Notes: generated by a model not told the origin, from the sequence alone. Positions 8,855 through 17,966 are shown, counted from the first letter of the stretch. The stretch is 64,000 bases of DNA from Acinetobacter sichuanensis (GCF_003024515.2 NZ_PYIX02000002.1:186001-250000); one strand, 5' to 3'. Made by a program: numbers and translations.

Positions 8855-8942
8855 TAAATCTCCCCTACCCCCCCTCTTTAATAAAGAGGGGAACTTCTCC
8901 CTTTTAAAAGGTGAAAAGCTTTGCTTCGCAAGAGGGGGATTT
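8855..8942. repeat. REP-like intergenic hairpin element (G/C-clustered), copy 1
   Basis: Between leuC and leuD. CCCCTCTTT (8871-8879) pairs with AAAGAGGGG (8883-8891). The outer ends AAATCTCCCC and GGGGGATTT are also inverted, so the whole unit can fold into a branched hairpin. The core matches a second copy near 46.8 kb in the opposite orientation, which shows a dispersed family. The element runs up to the leuC stop codon. Confidence 0.75.
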
Positions 8943-10375
8943 TAGAAACTGCGTACATCCACAAAATGACCTGCGATTGCTGCCGCTGCCGCCATCGCTG
9001 GACTCACCAAATGCGTACGTCCACCATTGCCCTGACGACCTTCAAAGTTACGGTTCGAAGTCGATGCACAATGCTCACCCGGTTGTAATTTGTCAGCATT
9101 CATTGCCAAACACATTGAACAACCCGGTTCACGCCATTCGAATCCTGCTTCGATCAAAATTTTATCTAAACCTTCAGCTTCAGCTTGTGCTTTGACCAAA
9201 CCAGAACCCGGTACAACCATCGCTTGTTTAATGCTTGAAGCGACTTTCTTACCTTTCGCAACTTCAGCCGCAGCACGAATATCTTCAATGCGTGAGTTGG
9301 TACAAGAACCAATAAATACACGGTCTAATTGGATATCTGCCAATGCCTGACCTGCATTTAAGCCCATATAGTTATAAGCACGTGTCCAGTCATTGCGCTG
9401 TACGTCATCTTTAGCCTGTTCCAAAGTAGGTACAGCTTGAGAAACAGGAATCACCATTTCAGGAGAAGTTCCCCAAGACACTTGAGGCTCAATCTCTTCA
9501 CCTTGTAAAACGACAACCGTATCGAAATGTGCACCTTCATCAGAAACCAAAGTATTCCAATAAGCGACCGCAGCATCCCATTGTTCGCCTTTTGGTGCAT
9601 ATGGACGATCTTTCACATATTCAATGGTTTTATCATCGACAGCGACCATACCAACACGTGCACCACCTTCGATTGCCATATTACATACTGTCATACGACC
9701 TTCGATTGACATATCACGGAACACTTGACCACCGAATTCAATCGCATGACCTGTACCACCCGCTGTGCCGATTTTACCAATGATTGCTAATACGACATCT
9801 TTTGGTGTTACACCTTGACCTAACTTGCCATCAACACGGACAAGCATGTTCTTCATTTTCTTTTGAACTAAGCATTGTGTTGCCAATACATGTTCAACTT
9901 CTGAAGTCCCGATCCCATGTGCCAAACAACCAAATGCACCATGCGTTGCAGTATGTGAATCACCACAAACAACAGTCATACCTGGTAAAGTTAAACCTTG
10001 CTCAGGTCCTACAACATGCGCAATGCCTTGACGGACATCATTGATGTCAAACTGAACTACATTAAAGGTTTTACAGTTGTCATCTAAAGTTTGTACTTGG
10101 ATACGAGATGTATCATCTTCGATCCCTGCAATACCTTCAGAACGTTCCTTACTTGAAGTTGGAACATTATGGTCAGGTGTTGCCACATTGGCACTTAAAC
10201 GCCAAGGTGTACGTCCAGCCAACTGCAAGCCTTCAAACGCTTGAGGCGACGTTACTTCATGCAATAAATGACGGTCAATATAAAGAAGTGAAGAGCCATC
10301 ATCTCGTTGTTTTACTAAATGGTCATCCCACAATTTATCATACAATGTTTTTGCTTTTTGGTTTTCGCCTGCCAT
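8942..10375 (-). CDS. leuC: 3-isopropylmalate dehydratase, large subunit
   Basis: A 477-residue aconitase-family enzyme with a [4Fe-4S] cluster. Cluster ligands are visible in [15 protein letters not shown] and in the downstream [10 protein letters not shown] pair. The N-terminal [11 protein letters not shown] and [19 protein letters not shown] segments and [12 protein letters not shown] are typical of LeuC. I use the ATG of MAGENQK because GGAG lies nine bases upstream. An in-frame ATG twelve codons earlier would add residues that family members lack. This is the first gene of the leu run. Upstream is about 150 bases of AT-rich DNA; I see no leucine-rich leader peptide. Confidence 0.97.
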   Translation of the reverse strand: MAGENQKAKTLYDKLWDDHLVKQRDDGSSLLYIDRHLLHEVTSPQAFEGLQLAGRTPWRLSANVATPDHNVPTSSKERSEGIAGIEDDTSRIQVQTLDDNCKTFNVVQFDINDVRQGIAHVVGPEQGLTLPGMTVVCGDSHTATHGAFGCLAHGIGTSEVEHVLATQCLVQKKMKNMLVRVDGKLGQGVTPKDVVLAIIGKIGTAGGTGHAIEFGGQVFRDMSIEGRMTVCNMAIEGGARVGMVAVDDKTIEYVKDRPYAPKGEQWDAAVAYWNTLVSDEGAHFDTVVVLQGEEIEPQVSWGTSPEMVIPVSQAVPTLEQAKDDVQRNDWTRAYNYMGLNAGQALADIQLDRVFIGSCTNSRIEDIRAAAEVAKGKKVASSIKQAMVVPGSGLVKAQAEAEGLDKILIEAGFEWREPGCSMCLAMNADKLQPGEHCASTSNRNFEGRQGNGGRTHLVSPAMAAAAAIAGHFVDVRSF

Positions 10376-10495
10376 GTCGAGGTGCTCCACTGGACTGGGT
10401 AATTCTTTCATTAACTTCGATTATAACCACGTTTTCACATAAATCTAATTTATCATTTTTATTAATTTAAAAACTTTTAAGAATGATTTAAATCT

Positions 10496-10532
10496 ATTGA
10501 ATATTGCTAAAAATATCCACTCAATATTCAAT
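10496..10532 (-). terminator. Inverted repeat at the end of the 10.5-kb gene
   Basis: ATTGAATATTG (10496-10506) and CAATATTCAAT (10522-10532) are perfect 11-bp complements; the second arm overlaps the stop codon of the minus-strand gene. A probable transcript end, AT-rich and without a strong T tract. Confidence 0.45.
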
Positions 10533-11184
10533 CTAGCAGTTTTAAATCAATAACAAACTCTTGCATCCGATAAAAATATTTCGGTTTTTCTAATTGTCCC
10601 TTACTCAAACCATCAAACATGGGCATAGAAAACATGCGTAGATTCAGGGATTTAAAATAACGATCTTTTTTCAATTTTGCAGGATGAAAGAAATACAATG
10701 TAACACTTCCTATTAAAGTCAAAAGAATCACTTGGCGATAATCAAATTCATGACCTTGTAAGCCATAAAGCAAGCTCGTCACAACTAATGCAAAAATTAA
10801 AATAGCAAGCAGGGACTTTTCTAAAAAAGTTTTAAAATCAATGAGTTGTGCAGAAGTATGTAAACGAGGATCAATATAAAGAATCTGATTTAAAGTTTTT
10901 AAAGCCAGAAGTTGTCCTTTTTTTACATCTTCTGGCATAAAAATCACCGCTTCTACAGGTTCATTTTCTTTAAAACTTAATTTTGTAAAACAACCATCTA
11001 GTTCAATTCCATCAATCATTGTGTGAAAATAATTGACGTCAAATTCAGGGGTTCCGTGTTTATACGCATGTTTATAAATATTCCAAGATAAGCATGCTTT
11101 ATGTGTGATTTGAATCTGCTGAATTGTTCCTGATATTTGATATACATCATTTTTTTGTGCTGTGATATTGATCTCATTCAACAT
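10528..11184 (-). CDS. Hypothetical two-helix membrane protein
   Basis: A protein of 218 residues from the ATG at 11184 (MLNEINITAQ); the frame stays open for 31 codons upstream from a TTG, but that extension lacks a good start. The first ~125 residues look soluble and beta-rich (ISGTIQQIQITHK, FTKLSFKENEPVEAVIFMPEDV). Two transmembrane helices follow (LLAILIFALVVTSLLYGL and VILLTLIGSVTLYFF), then a basic cytosolic tail. No catalytic motif or known domain is recognised. It is divergent from a DUF2061 gene, with a Fur-like palindrome about 95 bases upstream of its ATG. Confidence 0.6.
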   Translation of the reverse strand: MLNEINITAQKNDVYQISGTIQQIQITHKACLSWNIYKHAYKHGTPEFDVNYFHTMIDGIELDGCFTKLSFKENEPVEAVIFMPEDVKKGQLLALKTLNQILYIDPRLHTSAQLIDFKTFLEKSLLAILIFALVVTSLLYGLQGHEFDYRQVILLTLIGSVTLYFFHPAKLKKDRYFKSLNLRMFSMPMFDGLSKGQLEKPKYFYRMQEFVIDLKLLD

Positions 11185-11276
11185 ACTTCTATTCACTTTC
11201 TTTCTTATTCTCAAACTATAGCGGATATATTCACAAAACCAATCACCACAAATTAAAAATTCTCTTTTACACTTCA

Positions 11277-11295
11277 AATGATAATGATTATTATT
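11277..11295. promoter_or_regulatory. Fur-box-like palindrome
   Basis: AATGATAAT-G-ATTATTATT is a 9-1-9 inverted repeat with one mismatch. In the shifted register 11280-11298, 14 of 19 positions match the classical Fur consensus. It lies between two divergent membrane-protein genes, 32 bases upstream of the DUF2061 ATG. Confidence 0.55.
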
Positions 11296-11326
11296 TCTTT
11301 AAGTTAAACCATTAGTGGTGATTTTC

Positions 11327-11575
11327 ATGGCTCGTATCCAAAATTTTGTACAAACCAATCAGCGTATTTTCAAAAAAACCTTAAGCTATTACATCATGCA
11401 TATTACCGTTGCAATGTTAGTTGCCTATATGGTGACAGGTAATTTATGGATGGCGATCACGTTGAGCTTGCTTGAACCTACTGTACAAGCTTTTGCATTC
11501 TTCTTTCATGAAAAAATCTGGAATAAAAAAGACCAAGCTGCTTTAGCATCACAAAAAACGACCGTTGATGCTTAA
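11327..11575 (+). CDS. DUF2061 family small membrane protein
   Basis: An 82-residue protein from ATG 11327 (GGTG ten bases upstream); an in-frame GTG twelve bases earlier is less likely. It matches the DUF2061 pattern: an amphipathic N-terminus ending in KKTLSYYIMH, one hydrophobic segment (ITVAMLVAYMVTGNLWMAITLSLLEPTVQAFAFF, written here only as a region) that can form one or two helices, and the C-terminal FFHEKIWNK. The family's function is unknown. The Fur-like palindrome just upstream suggests iron-linked control, which is an inference from the site alone. Confidence 0.75.
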   Translation: MARIQNFVQTNQRIFKKTLSYYIMHITVAMLVAYMVTGNLWMAITLSLLEPTVQAFAFFFHEKIWNKKDQAALASQKTTVDA

Positions 11576-11601
11576 AGATTAAAAACAAAAGCTGTGGCAA
11601 T

Positions 11602-12486
11602 TTAATCACCACCTCCGCCACAGCTACTACACGAAGAATCAGAACTCGAACCACTATCTGAATTTGAACTTCCCTCATGATCTGAACAAGAATGACTTGT
11701 ACGACTCGATGACCCTGAATAGGATGATGAGCAAGCTGTCGTACCTGATGAACATGAACTATTGGTAGGAACAGGCGGCATGTGTGAACTGACCGTCAAG
11801 AGTTGAACATACATAGCAATGAGTAAAGGTAATTTGAAATAAATACCATTTTCCCATTTTACCTGCGTATCAACTTGAAATAGATGTGGAAGAATTGACG
11901 TATTTTTCGGATTTAAATACTGAATCTGACAAGCCGCTTGCCATGTATTCATAAGTTGTTGCTGTTGCGCTGCTTTTTGCATTCGTGTTGGCTGAGGGGC
12001 ATGTGGTTGATGTTTAAGTTCATAACCCAAAGTATTTTGACACATCAAAAAATAAAAACCTTGAAACTCTTCAATCAAAAGATGCCATAACGCATCGACA
12101 GCATGTGAAGGCATGGCATAAGCCTTTTTCTGCCATAAATGTAAGGCAAGATAATCTTTAAATCCTTCTTCAATCTTCACTTTTGAAGACAAACTCATAT
12201 TTGGATGACGCTGATAAAAAGCCTGCCAAATATAATCAGGAATTTGTATTGCCATTAATTTTTTTAATTTTTGCTGATGTTGTATGCGTATAAGCACCCA
12301 AAAAAATACAAAAATAATGCTAAAAATCAGGAAAAAATAAAGATTAAAATAATAGAGAAACATACTGCCCAATAACAGTAGAATAAAGCTATAAATCAAA
12401 AACCTATCCCAAGAAAGCTTAAAGACATTTCGGTCAAATGTTCTAAAATTCTTTAAAAAATGATGATGTTGTTTATGCAAATACAA
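11602..12486 (-). CDS. Hypothetical membrane protein with Ser/Cys/Gly-rich tail
   Basis: A 294-residue protein with two adjacent transmembrane helices near the N-terminus (FLIYSFILLLLGSMFLYYF and FFLIFSIIFVFFWVLI). A soluble region of ~150 residues follows, with conserved-looking YIWQAFYQRHP and AVDALWHLLIEEFQGFYFLMCQ. The last ~50 residues are almost only Ser, Cys, Gly, Asp and Thr, ending SSCGGGGD, like the tails of some TIGR04222-type membrane proteins. The reading frame starts at a TTG with AAAGGTAG close upstream; another TTG two codons later has better spacing, so the exact start is uncertain. Function unknown. Confidence 0.6.
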   Translation of the reverse strand: MYLHKQHHHFLKNFRTFDRNVFKLSWDRFLIYSFILLLLGSMFLYYFNLYFFLIFSIIFVFFWVLIRIQHQQKLKKLMAIQIPDYIWQAFYQRHPNMSLSSKVKIEEGFKDYLALHLWQKKAYAMPSHAVDALWHLLIEEFQGFYFLMCQNTLGYELKHQPHAPQPTRMQKAAQQQQLMNTWQAACQIQYLNPKNTSILPHLFQVDTQVKWENGIYFKLPLLIAMYVQLLTVSSHMPPVPTNSSCSSGTTACSSSYSGSSSRTSHSCSDHEGSSNSDSGSSSDSSCSSCGGGGD

Positions 12487-12694
12487 ACTACCTTTTTATT
12501 GTTTTTATCGTATTCAATATAAATAAGTATCCTATTTTTTGTACAGCAAAAAGTTGTATACAAATTTTTCTTAAAGAATAAAAAACTCAGTGAATTTATT
12601 CGTCCTTTAAAAAAAGTAAAAATTGCTTTGATTAATTCTTAAAATTTCTGAATAATGAATTACGCATAAAAATTCTTTATGGATGGAAATTATC

Positions 12695-13552
12695 ATGAAT
12701 CTTGCTGCCTTTGAAGCTTTTGTAAAAGTAATGGAAACTGGGTCTATTTCGATGGCAGCAGAACAACTGTTTATTACCCAACCTGCCGTCACCAAACGAA
12801 TACATAGCTTAGAAGATTATTTTGGTGTCAAACTTTTTGAGTCCGCAGGTCGTGGCGTACAAGCAACTCATGCCGCTAACTCATTGCTTCCTAAAGTTAA
12901 AAATTGGTTAAATGAACTAGGTGATATTCATCACACACTCAGTCACGAACAAGGGCAAGTACAAGGGAAGTTAAAAATTGGCACGAGCCATCATATTGGT
13001 TTGCATCACTTGCCGATACATCTCAAAAAATATGTACAAGATTTTCCAAATGTGACTTTAGATGTGCATTTTGTAGACTCAGAACAAGCACATGAACAAG
13101 TCTTAGCAGGTGACTTAGAACTTGCCTTTCTCACTTTACCGCCACAAGGTGATGAACGCCTAAAATATGTGAAAATTTGGAATGACCCTTTGGTTTTTGT
13201 CGTTGCACCATTTCATCCTTTAGCACAAAAAGAAAATCTAACACTTGAAGACTTAATTGAATATTCAAGTTTAATTCCTGCTTCCCAAACATATACCAGT
13301 CAAATCACTTTAGCTGAGTTTGAAAAACAAGGATTAAAACCGAAAATTACCATGAGTAATAACACGCTCGAAGCCATTCGTATGCTTGTCTCCATAGGTT
13401 TAGGTTGGTCTGTACTCCCTAAAACTTTATTAAACCCTGACCTTAAACAGCTTGATATACCTGTCAATATGTATCGCCAATTGGGGATGGTTTGGCATCC
13501 TGCACGCAGTCAATCTCGTGCCGTTTTAGAACTCATTGATATGATGAAATAA
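12695..13552 (+). CDS. LysR-family transcription regulator
   Basis: A 285-residue LysR regulator. The N-terminal winged helix-turn-helix is clear: AFEAFVKVMETGSISMAAEQLFITQPAVTKRIHSLEDYFGVKLFE. The effector-binding domain follows from about residue 85 (GKLKIGTSHHIGLHHLP). The start at MNLAAF is chosen because GGA lies about ten bases upstream; an ATG four codons earlier is embedded in that ribosome site. The C-terminal pattern (LVSIGLGWSVLPKTLL) is typical of CysB/CbbR-type effector domains. The target is not evident: the upstream gene is transcribed away from it, and the downstream gene is convergent. Confidence 0.88.
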   Translation: MNLAAFEAFVKVMETGSISMAAEQLFITQPAVTKRIHSLEDYFGVKLFESAGRGVQATHAANSLLPKVKNWLNELGDIHHTLSHEQGQVQGKLKIGTSHHIGLHHLPIHLKKYVQDFPNVTLDVHFVDSEQAHEQVLAGDLELAFLTLPPQGDERLKYVKIWNDPLVFVVAPFHPLAQKENLTLEDLIEYSSLIPASQTYTSQITLAEFEKQGLKPKITMSNNTLEAIRMLVSIGLGWSVLPKTLLNPDLKQLDIPVNMYRQLGMVWHPARSQSRAVLELIDMMK

Positions 13553-13554
13553 AT

Positions 13555-13593
13555 AAAAAAGCTCTCCTACATTTTATTGAGGAGAGCTTTTTT
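13555..13593. terminator. Bidirectional terminator after the LysR gene
   Basis: AAAAAAGCTCTCCT (13555-13568) and AGGAGAGCTTTTTT (13580-13593) form a perfect 14-bp stem between two convergent genes. Confidence 0.9.
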
Positions 13594-13608
13594 AAATGAA
13601 TGAATCAT

Positions 13609-13857
13609 TTAGTTTTGTTTTACTGAATCTTCATGTAATGATTCATTTAACTGATCAACAATCGTTGCCCATTCACCGTCTGAACTGAGTTTTTCAGCTA
13701 AAAATTGACGTTGTGATTCTGTCCAAATATTCGCTTGTACAATGCTTGTTTCTGCATCTAACTGATGTGTTTCAATAAATTTTGAAATTCCTGCTTCACT
13801 TGAATCTAAGCCAAGTTGTTCAAATAAATTGGTCATTCTTGGACGTGTTTGGCTCAT
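13609..13857 (-). CDS. DUF2789 family protein
   Basis: An 82-residue acidic soluble protein that fits DUF2789: MTNLFEQLGLDSSEAGISKFIETHQL then WTESQRQFLAEKLSSDGEWATIVDQLNESL. Members are small gammaproteobacterial proteins with unknown role. GGAG lies about eight bases upstream of the ATG. It is a single-gene unit between a LysR gene (convergent) and a HAD phosphatase gene on the same strand. Confidence 0.8.
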   Translation of the reverse strand: MSQTRPRMTNLFEQLGLDSSEAGISKFIETHQLDAETSIVQANIWTESQRQFLAEKLSSDGEWATIVDQLNESLHEDSVKQN

Positions 13858-14011
13858 TTTATTTTCTCCAAATAGTTTTAAAACTTCTCATTTCAACATA
13901 ACATTTTTAATTTTAAAGTGAAGTATCAAATCTTAAATATATGAAAATATTTACAAAGTTAAGACATAGACGCGATATACTCACAATGTTGATTATTTGC
14001 AAAATATGACT

Positions 14012-14037
14012 AATAAAAAACAGCACCGAAGTGCTGT
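14012..14037 (-). terminator. Terminator after the HAD-IB phosphatase gene
   Basis: On the minus strand ACAGCAC-TTCG-GTGCTGT is followed by TTTTTATT. The UUCG loop makes a very stable hairpin just past the stop codon at 14060. Confidence 0.88.
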
Positions 14038-14059
14038 CATTCATCTAAATTAAAACCAA

Positions 14060-14710
14060 TCAAATCGACCAGTCTTGAATTTCCCAACCTTTTTCTTTGG
14101 CTAAAACTTCTAAGCGATCATCAGGATTAATCGCATAAGCATGATCAGCATATTCTAATAAAAAACGGTCATTGATTGAGTCGGAATATGCCCAAGATTC
14201 AGTGACATCGCGTCCTTCTAACCATTGATCTAAACGTGCCAATTTACCCTTTTGATAACACGGAATATTGATGACTTTTCCCGTGTATTTTCCATCTTTT
14301 ACTTCAGCATTAGTGGCAATAATTTCCGTGATTCCAAACTCACGAAAAATCGGTGCAGTAATAAAGTCCGAAGTTGCTGTAATCCCAACCAACTCATGCC
14401 CTGCCTCTTTATGTCTTTGAATTGCTTCAAAACCTTGAGGGCGCATTTGTGGGCGAATGACTTTTTGCATAAATAACTGGTGCAACTCGGTCAAATAATC
14501 ATGGTCATGTTGTGTTAAAAACTCAAAAACAAATTCATTATAAGCAATTGGGTCGAGCTGCCCTGCTTTATAATCTTCATAAAATTTATCGTTCATTGCT
14601 CGGTGTCGAATCGGGTCAACCAAGCCTTCATTGACTAAAAACTCACCCCAAGAATGGTCAGAGTCGGTATTTAATAAGGTGTGATCTAGGTCAAACAACG
14701 CCAATTTCAT
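14060..14710 (-). CDS. HAD-IB family phosphatase (SerB-like fold)
   Basis: A 216-residue HAD-superfamily hydrolase of subfamily IB. Motif I is FDLDHTLL with Asp7 (nucleophile) and Asp9 (acid/base). Motif II is the Thr in GITATSDF, and motif III is YSDSINDRFLLEYADHAYAINPD with the metal-binding Asp residues. The cap insert (DSDHSWGEFLVNEGLVDP) resembles the PGP/CicA-type HAD-IB enzymes whose substrates include phosphoserine-like and other small phosphomonoesters. The true substrate cannot be read from sequence. It is divergent from rppH. Confidence 0.85.
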   Translation of the reverse strand: MKLALFDLDHTLLNTDSDHSWGEFLVNEGLVDPIRHRAMNDKFYEDYKAGQLDPIAYNEFVFEFLTQHDHDYLTELHQLFMQKVIRPQMRPQGFEAIQRHKEAGHELVGITATSDFITAPIFREFGITEIIATNAEVKDGKYTGKVINIPCYQKGKLARLDQWLEGRDVTESWAYSDSINDRFLLEYADHAYAINPDDRLEVLAKEKGWEIQDWSI

Positions 14711-14893
14711 GAAAATACTCGTGCAAACTGAAATTTAAGAAAAAAAATGTAAATCTATCTCCGCTTGTCGATAGAAATTCGTTAAGATCATAGCAATTTT
14801 ACAACATTATTACTTTGACTTTGTCGAGTTGGATAAAAAACTAAATATCCCCATATACAAAGTCAATGAAATTCACAATTTTTAGGTAGCCAA

Positions 14894-15394
14894 ATGATCG
14901 ATTCAGAAGGTTTCCGACCCAACGTCGGGATCATTTTGGCAAATGATATTGGACAAGTCTTATGGGCAAAGCGCATTGGTCACAATGCATGGCAATTTCC
15001 TCAAGGAGGTATCCAGTTTGGAGAAACTCCCGAACAAGCACTTTTTAGAGAACTTCATGAGGAAGTGGGTCTCTTACCTGAGCATGTCCAAATAATTGCG
15101 CAAACCGAGGGTTGGCTGCATTATCGTTTGCCACTTCGATACATTAGATCGGACTCCGATCCTGTATGTATTGGACAAAAGCAAAAATGGTTTTTATTAA
15201 AATTGGTAGCGTCAACGAAACATATTCAGTTGAATCTATCTGATCCACCAGAGTTTGATCAATGGCAATGGGTCAGCTATTGGTATCCACTTGGACAAGT
15301 GGTGAATTTTAAACGTGATGTTTATCGTAAAGCAATGATGGAGTTGTGTATGCAAATGCCACAGTATTCACCTGAAAATGCCATAAAAATGTAA
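14894..15394 (+). CDS. rppH: RNA pyrophosphohydrolase RppH
   Basis: A 166-residue Nudix hydrolase that removes pyrophosphate from 5'-triphosphate RNA and starts 5'-end-dependent decay by RNase E. The N-terminal [13 protein letters not shown] is the RppH hallmark. The Nudix box runs from Gly38/Gly39 to about residue 60 ([18 protein letters not shown]). The C-terminal LRYIRSD and [13 protein letters not shown] segments also match. AGG is seven bases before the ATG. It sits directly upstream of ptsP on the same strand, a pairing known from other gammaproteobacteria. Confidence 0.95.
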   Translation: MIDSEGFRPNVGIILANDIGQVLWAKRIGHNAWQFPQGGIQFGETPEQALFRELHEEVGLLPEHVQIIAQTEGWLHYRLPLRYIRSDSDPVCIGQKQKWFLLKLVASTKHIQLNLSDPPEFDQWQWVSYWYPLGQVVNFKRDVYRKAMMELCMQMPQYSPENAIKM

Positions 15395-15476
15395 ATGATT
15401 TTTCAGAGAGGTACTGCTATAAATAATGGGGCATCTTGCAACTCAAGCACCATCTTAATTTAAGGAGCTTATATTC

Positions 15477-17777
15477 ATGTCAAACATGCAACTAGACACG
15501 CTAAGACGTATTGTCCAAGAGATTAATACCTCTGTCAGCTTGCATGAATCTTTAGAAATTATGGTTAATCAAGTTTCTGAAGCCATGCACGTGGATGTCT
15601 GCTCCATTTATTTATTGGATGAGCGTAATCAACGTTTTGTGCTCATGGCAACCAAAGGGCTAAATCCAAACTCTGTTGGAACAGTATCTTTACATACCAG
15701 TGAAGGTTTGGTTGGCTTAGTTGGGCAACGTGAGGAAATCGTCAATTTAGACAATGCATTTAAGCATGAACGTTTTGCCTATTTTCCTGAAACAGGTGAG
15801 GAAATCTATAATTCCTTCCTTGGTGTACCTGTGATGTATCGCCGTAAGGTAATGGGTGTGATGGTGGTTCAAAATAAAGAACCACAAGATTTTAGTGAAG
15901 CTGCTGAATCTTTTCTTGTTACCCTCTGCGCCCAATTGTCTGGTGTCATTGCCCATGCTCATGCTGTAGGGAATATTGATGTTTTTCGTAAACCCAATAG
16001 CGCACCTACCTATAAAACTTTTCAAGGTATTTCTGGGTCAGGAGGTATTGCTATTGGTCGTGCTGTCATTTTATATCCTCCAGCAGATTTAGCAGCAGTA
16101 CCTGACCGTGAAGCTGATGATATTAGTGAAGAATTACAACTTTTAGATCATGCAATTGCATCTGTACGTCATGAAATTCAGTCCTTAGATGACAAAATGC
16201 AAGATGCTTTAATGGCAGAAGAACGTGCTTTATTTAGTGTGTTTTTACGTATGCTTGATGAAAATGCATTACCGTCTGAGATTAAAACAGAAATTCGTGA
16301 TGGTAACTGGGCACAAGGTGCTGTGCGTATTGTCATCGACAAACATATTGCACTTTTTGCACAAATGGAAGATGACTATTTACGTGAACGTGTCTCAGAT
16401 TTAAAAGATTTAGGTCGCCGTATTTTAGCTTATTTACAAGAAGCTGATGCGAGTCATCGTGAACTCACAGATGAAAGCATTCTCATTGGGGATGAAATTT
16501 CTACTGCGGCATTGGTTGAACTGCCAGTTGATAAAATTGCTGCCATTGTCACCACTGAAGGTGCAATGAACTCCCATATGGTGATTGTCGCACGCGCACT
16601 TGGCATTCCAACTGTGGTTGGTGTGACTGAGCTGCCAGTAAATGCGCTAGATGATGTAGAAATGATTGTTGATGCGCATCAAGGACGTGTTTTTATCAAT
16701 CCACCACGTCGTTTGCGCGCACGTTATAAAGAAATTCAAAAAGAAGAAGAACAAATTGCAAAAGATTTAAAACAATATGAAACCAAAGATGCAATCACGC
16801 CCGATGGTGTTGCAGTCAATCTCTATGTCAACACAGGTTTAATGATTGATGTCGTGCGAGGTGTACAACGTGGTGCTAAAGGCGTTGGATTATACCGTTC
16901 TGAGATTCCATTTATGTTACGTGAACGCTTCCCAGGTGAAGAAGAACAACGTGCTATTTATCGTCAACAACTCAGCCACTTTGCCAACAAACCTGTTGTA
17001 ATGCGTACCCTCGACATTGGTGCTGATAAAGACTTACCTTATTTCTCGATTGAAGAAGAAAATTCAGCATTAGGTTGGCGTGGTATTCGATTTACCCTTG
17101 ATCATCCTGAAATTTTTTCTTCACAAATTCGTGCCATGCTCAAAGCCAGTATTGGTTTAAATAACTTACATATTTTACTGCCGATGGTCACAAGTGTCAG
17201 TGAAGTTGAAGAAGCTTTATATTTATTAGACCGTGATTGGCATGCAGTTCAGGAAGAAGAACAAGTCAAAATTACCAAACCTAAAATTGGTATTATGGTA
17301 GAAGTTCCAAGTGTACTTTTACAAATTGACGAATTTGCGCCTTTGGTTGACTTCTTTTCTGTGGGTTCAAATGATTTAACACAGTACTTATTGGCAGTCG
17401 ATCGTAATAATCCTCGTGTCGCGAATGTCTATTCTCATGCACATCCTGCTGTATTACGTGCACTGACTCGTTTAGTTCAAGAATGTCACAAGTATGATAA
17501 ACCTGTCAGTATTTGTGGCGAAATGGCGGGCGATCCATTAAATGCGATTTTACTCATGGCAATGGGTTTTAATACTTTATCAATGAGTTCGAGTAATATT
17601 CTACGGGTACGTAAGGCAATTTGTCATGTACCAATGCCTGATGCTAAAGAGCTACTTGAACAAGCCTTAAAAATGAATAATCCGTTAATGGTCAAAAGCT
17701 TACTTGAATATTATTTTAAGACGCATGGTCTAGATGATTTAATTAAAAGTACAACGCGTGTGGTCAGTTATAGTTAA
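15477..17777 (+). CDS. ptsP: Phosphoenolpyruvate-protein phosphotransferase PtsP (EI-Ntr)
   Basis: A 766-residue enzyme I of the nitrogen phosphotransferase system, which passes phosphate from PEP to NPr and EIIA-Ntr. An N-terminal GAF domain (about 1-165) is followed by the EI N-domain, the phosphohistidine segment GAMNSHMVIVARALGIP with His367, and the PEP-binding TIM barrel with RTLDIGADKDLPY, SIGSNDL-like FFSVGSNDLTQY and the catalytic Cys in SICGEMAGDP. AAGGAG lies nine bases before the ATG. The gene is 82 bases behind rppH and ends at a terminator that lies inside the convergent downstream gene. Confidence 0.95.
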   Translation: MSNMQLDTLRRIVQEINTSVSLHESLEIMVNQVSEAMHVDVCSIYLLDERNQRFVLMATKGLNPNSVGTVSLHTSEGLVGLVGQREEIVNLDNAFKHERFAYFPETGEEIYNSFLGVPVMYRRKVMGVMVVQNKEPQDFSEAAESFLVTLCAQLSGVIAHAHAVGNIDVFRKPNSAPTYKTFQGISGSGGIAIGRAVILYPPADLAAVPDREADDISEELQLLDHAIASVRHEIQSLDDKMQDALMAEERALFSVFLRMLDENALPSEIKTEIRDGNWAQGAVRIVIDKHIALFAQMEDDYLRERVSDLKDLGRRILAYLQEADASHRELTDESILIGDEISTAALVELPVDKIAAIVTTEGAMNSHMVIVARALGIPTVVGVTELPVNALDDVEMIVDAHQGRVFINPPRRLRARYKEIQKEEEQIAKDLKQYETKDAITPDGVAVNLYVNTGLMIDVVRGVQRGAKGVGLYRSEIPFMLRERFPGEEEQRAIYRQQLSHFANKPVVMRTLDIGADKDLPYFSIEEENSALGWRGIRFTLDHPEIFSSQIRAMLKASIGLNNLHILLPMVTSVSEVEEALYLLDRDWHAVQEEEQVKITKPKIGIMVEVPSVLLQIDEFAPLVDFFSVGSNDLTQYLLAVDRNNPRVANVYSHAHPAVLRALTRLVQECHKYDKPVSICGEMAGDPLNAILLMAMGFNTLSMSSSNILRVRKAICHVPMPDAKELLEQALKMNNPLMVKSLLEYYFKTHGLDDLIKSTTRVVSYS

Positions 17778-17780
17778 AAA

Positions 17781-17966
17781 TTAAGCACAAGCTAAAAAGT
17801 AAAAAGGTCGATAATCATCAGAATATCGACCTTTTTTGTGTTTGGAATAACCACGTTTTTCATTTTTCTTTCGATCTACAAAAGTCTGGCTTTTGTTAAA
17901 ATCGTTCATGTGTTTTGCCACAAAGTTGTGAATCACAACTTCTGGCGTAGCTTTTTTCTTCGCCAT
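17781..17966 (-). CDS. Small basic DUF7230-like protein
   Basis: A 61-residue basic protein, MAKKKATPEVVIHN then a Lys/Arg-rich middle and an aromatic end YRPFYFLACA. It resembles the small gammaproteobacterial family I know as DUF7230 (MAKKKxxPEVVIHNxVA). The function is unknown. Its last ~15 codons overlap a perfect terminator hairpin that appears to serve ptsP. The stop codon is four bases from the ptsP stop. Confidence 0.65.
   Translation of the reverse strand: MAKKKATPEVVIHNFVAKHMNDFNKSQTFVDRKKNEKRGYSKHKKGRYSDDYRPFYFLACA
17801..17837 (+). terminator. ptsP terminator embedded in a convergent coding sequence
   Basis: AAAAAGGTCGATA (17801-17813) pairs with TATCGACCTTTTTT (17824-17837) around a ten-base loop, ending in a T run, 24 bases after the ptsP stop. 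The same bases encode the C-terminus of the minus-strand small protein. Confidence 0.85.
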
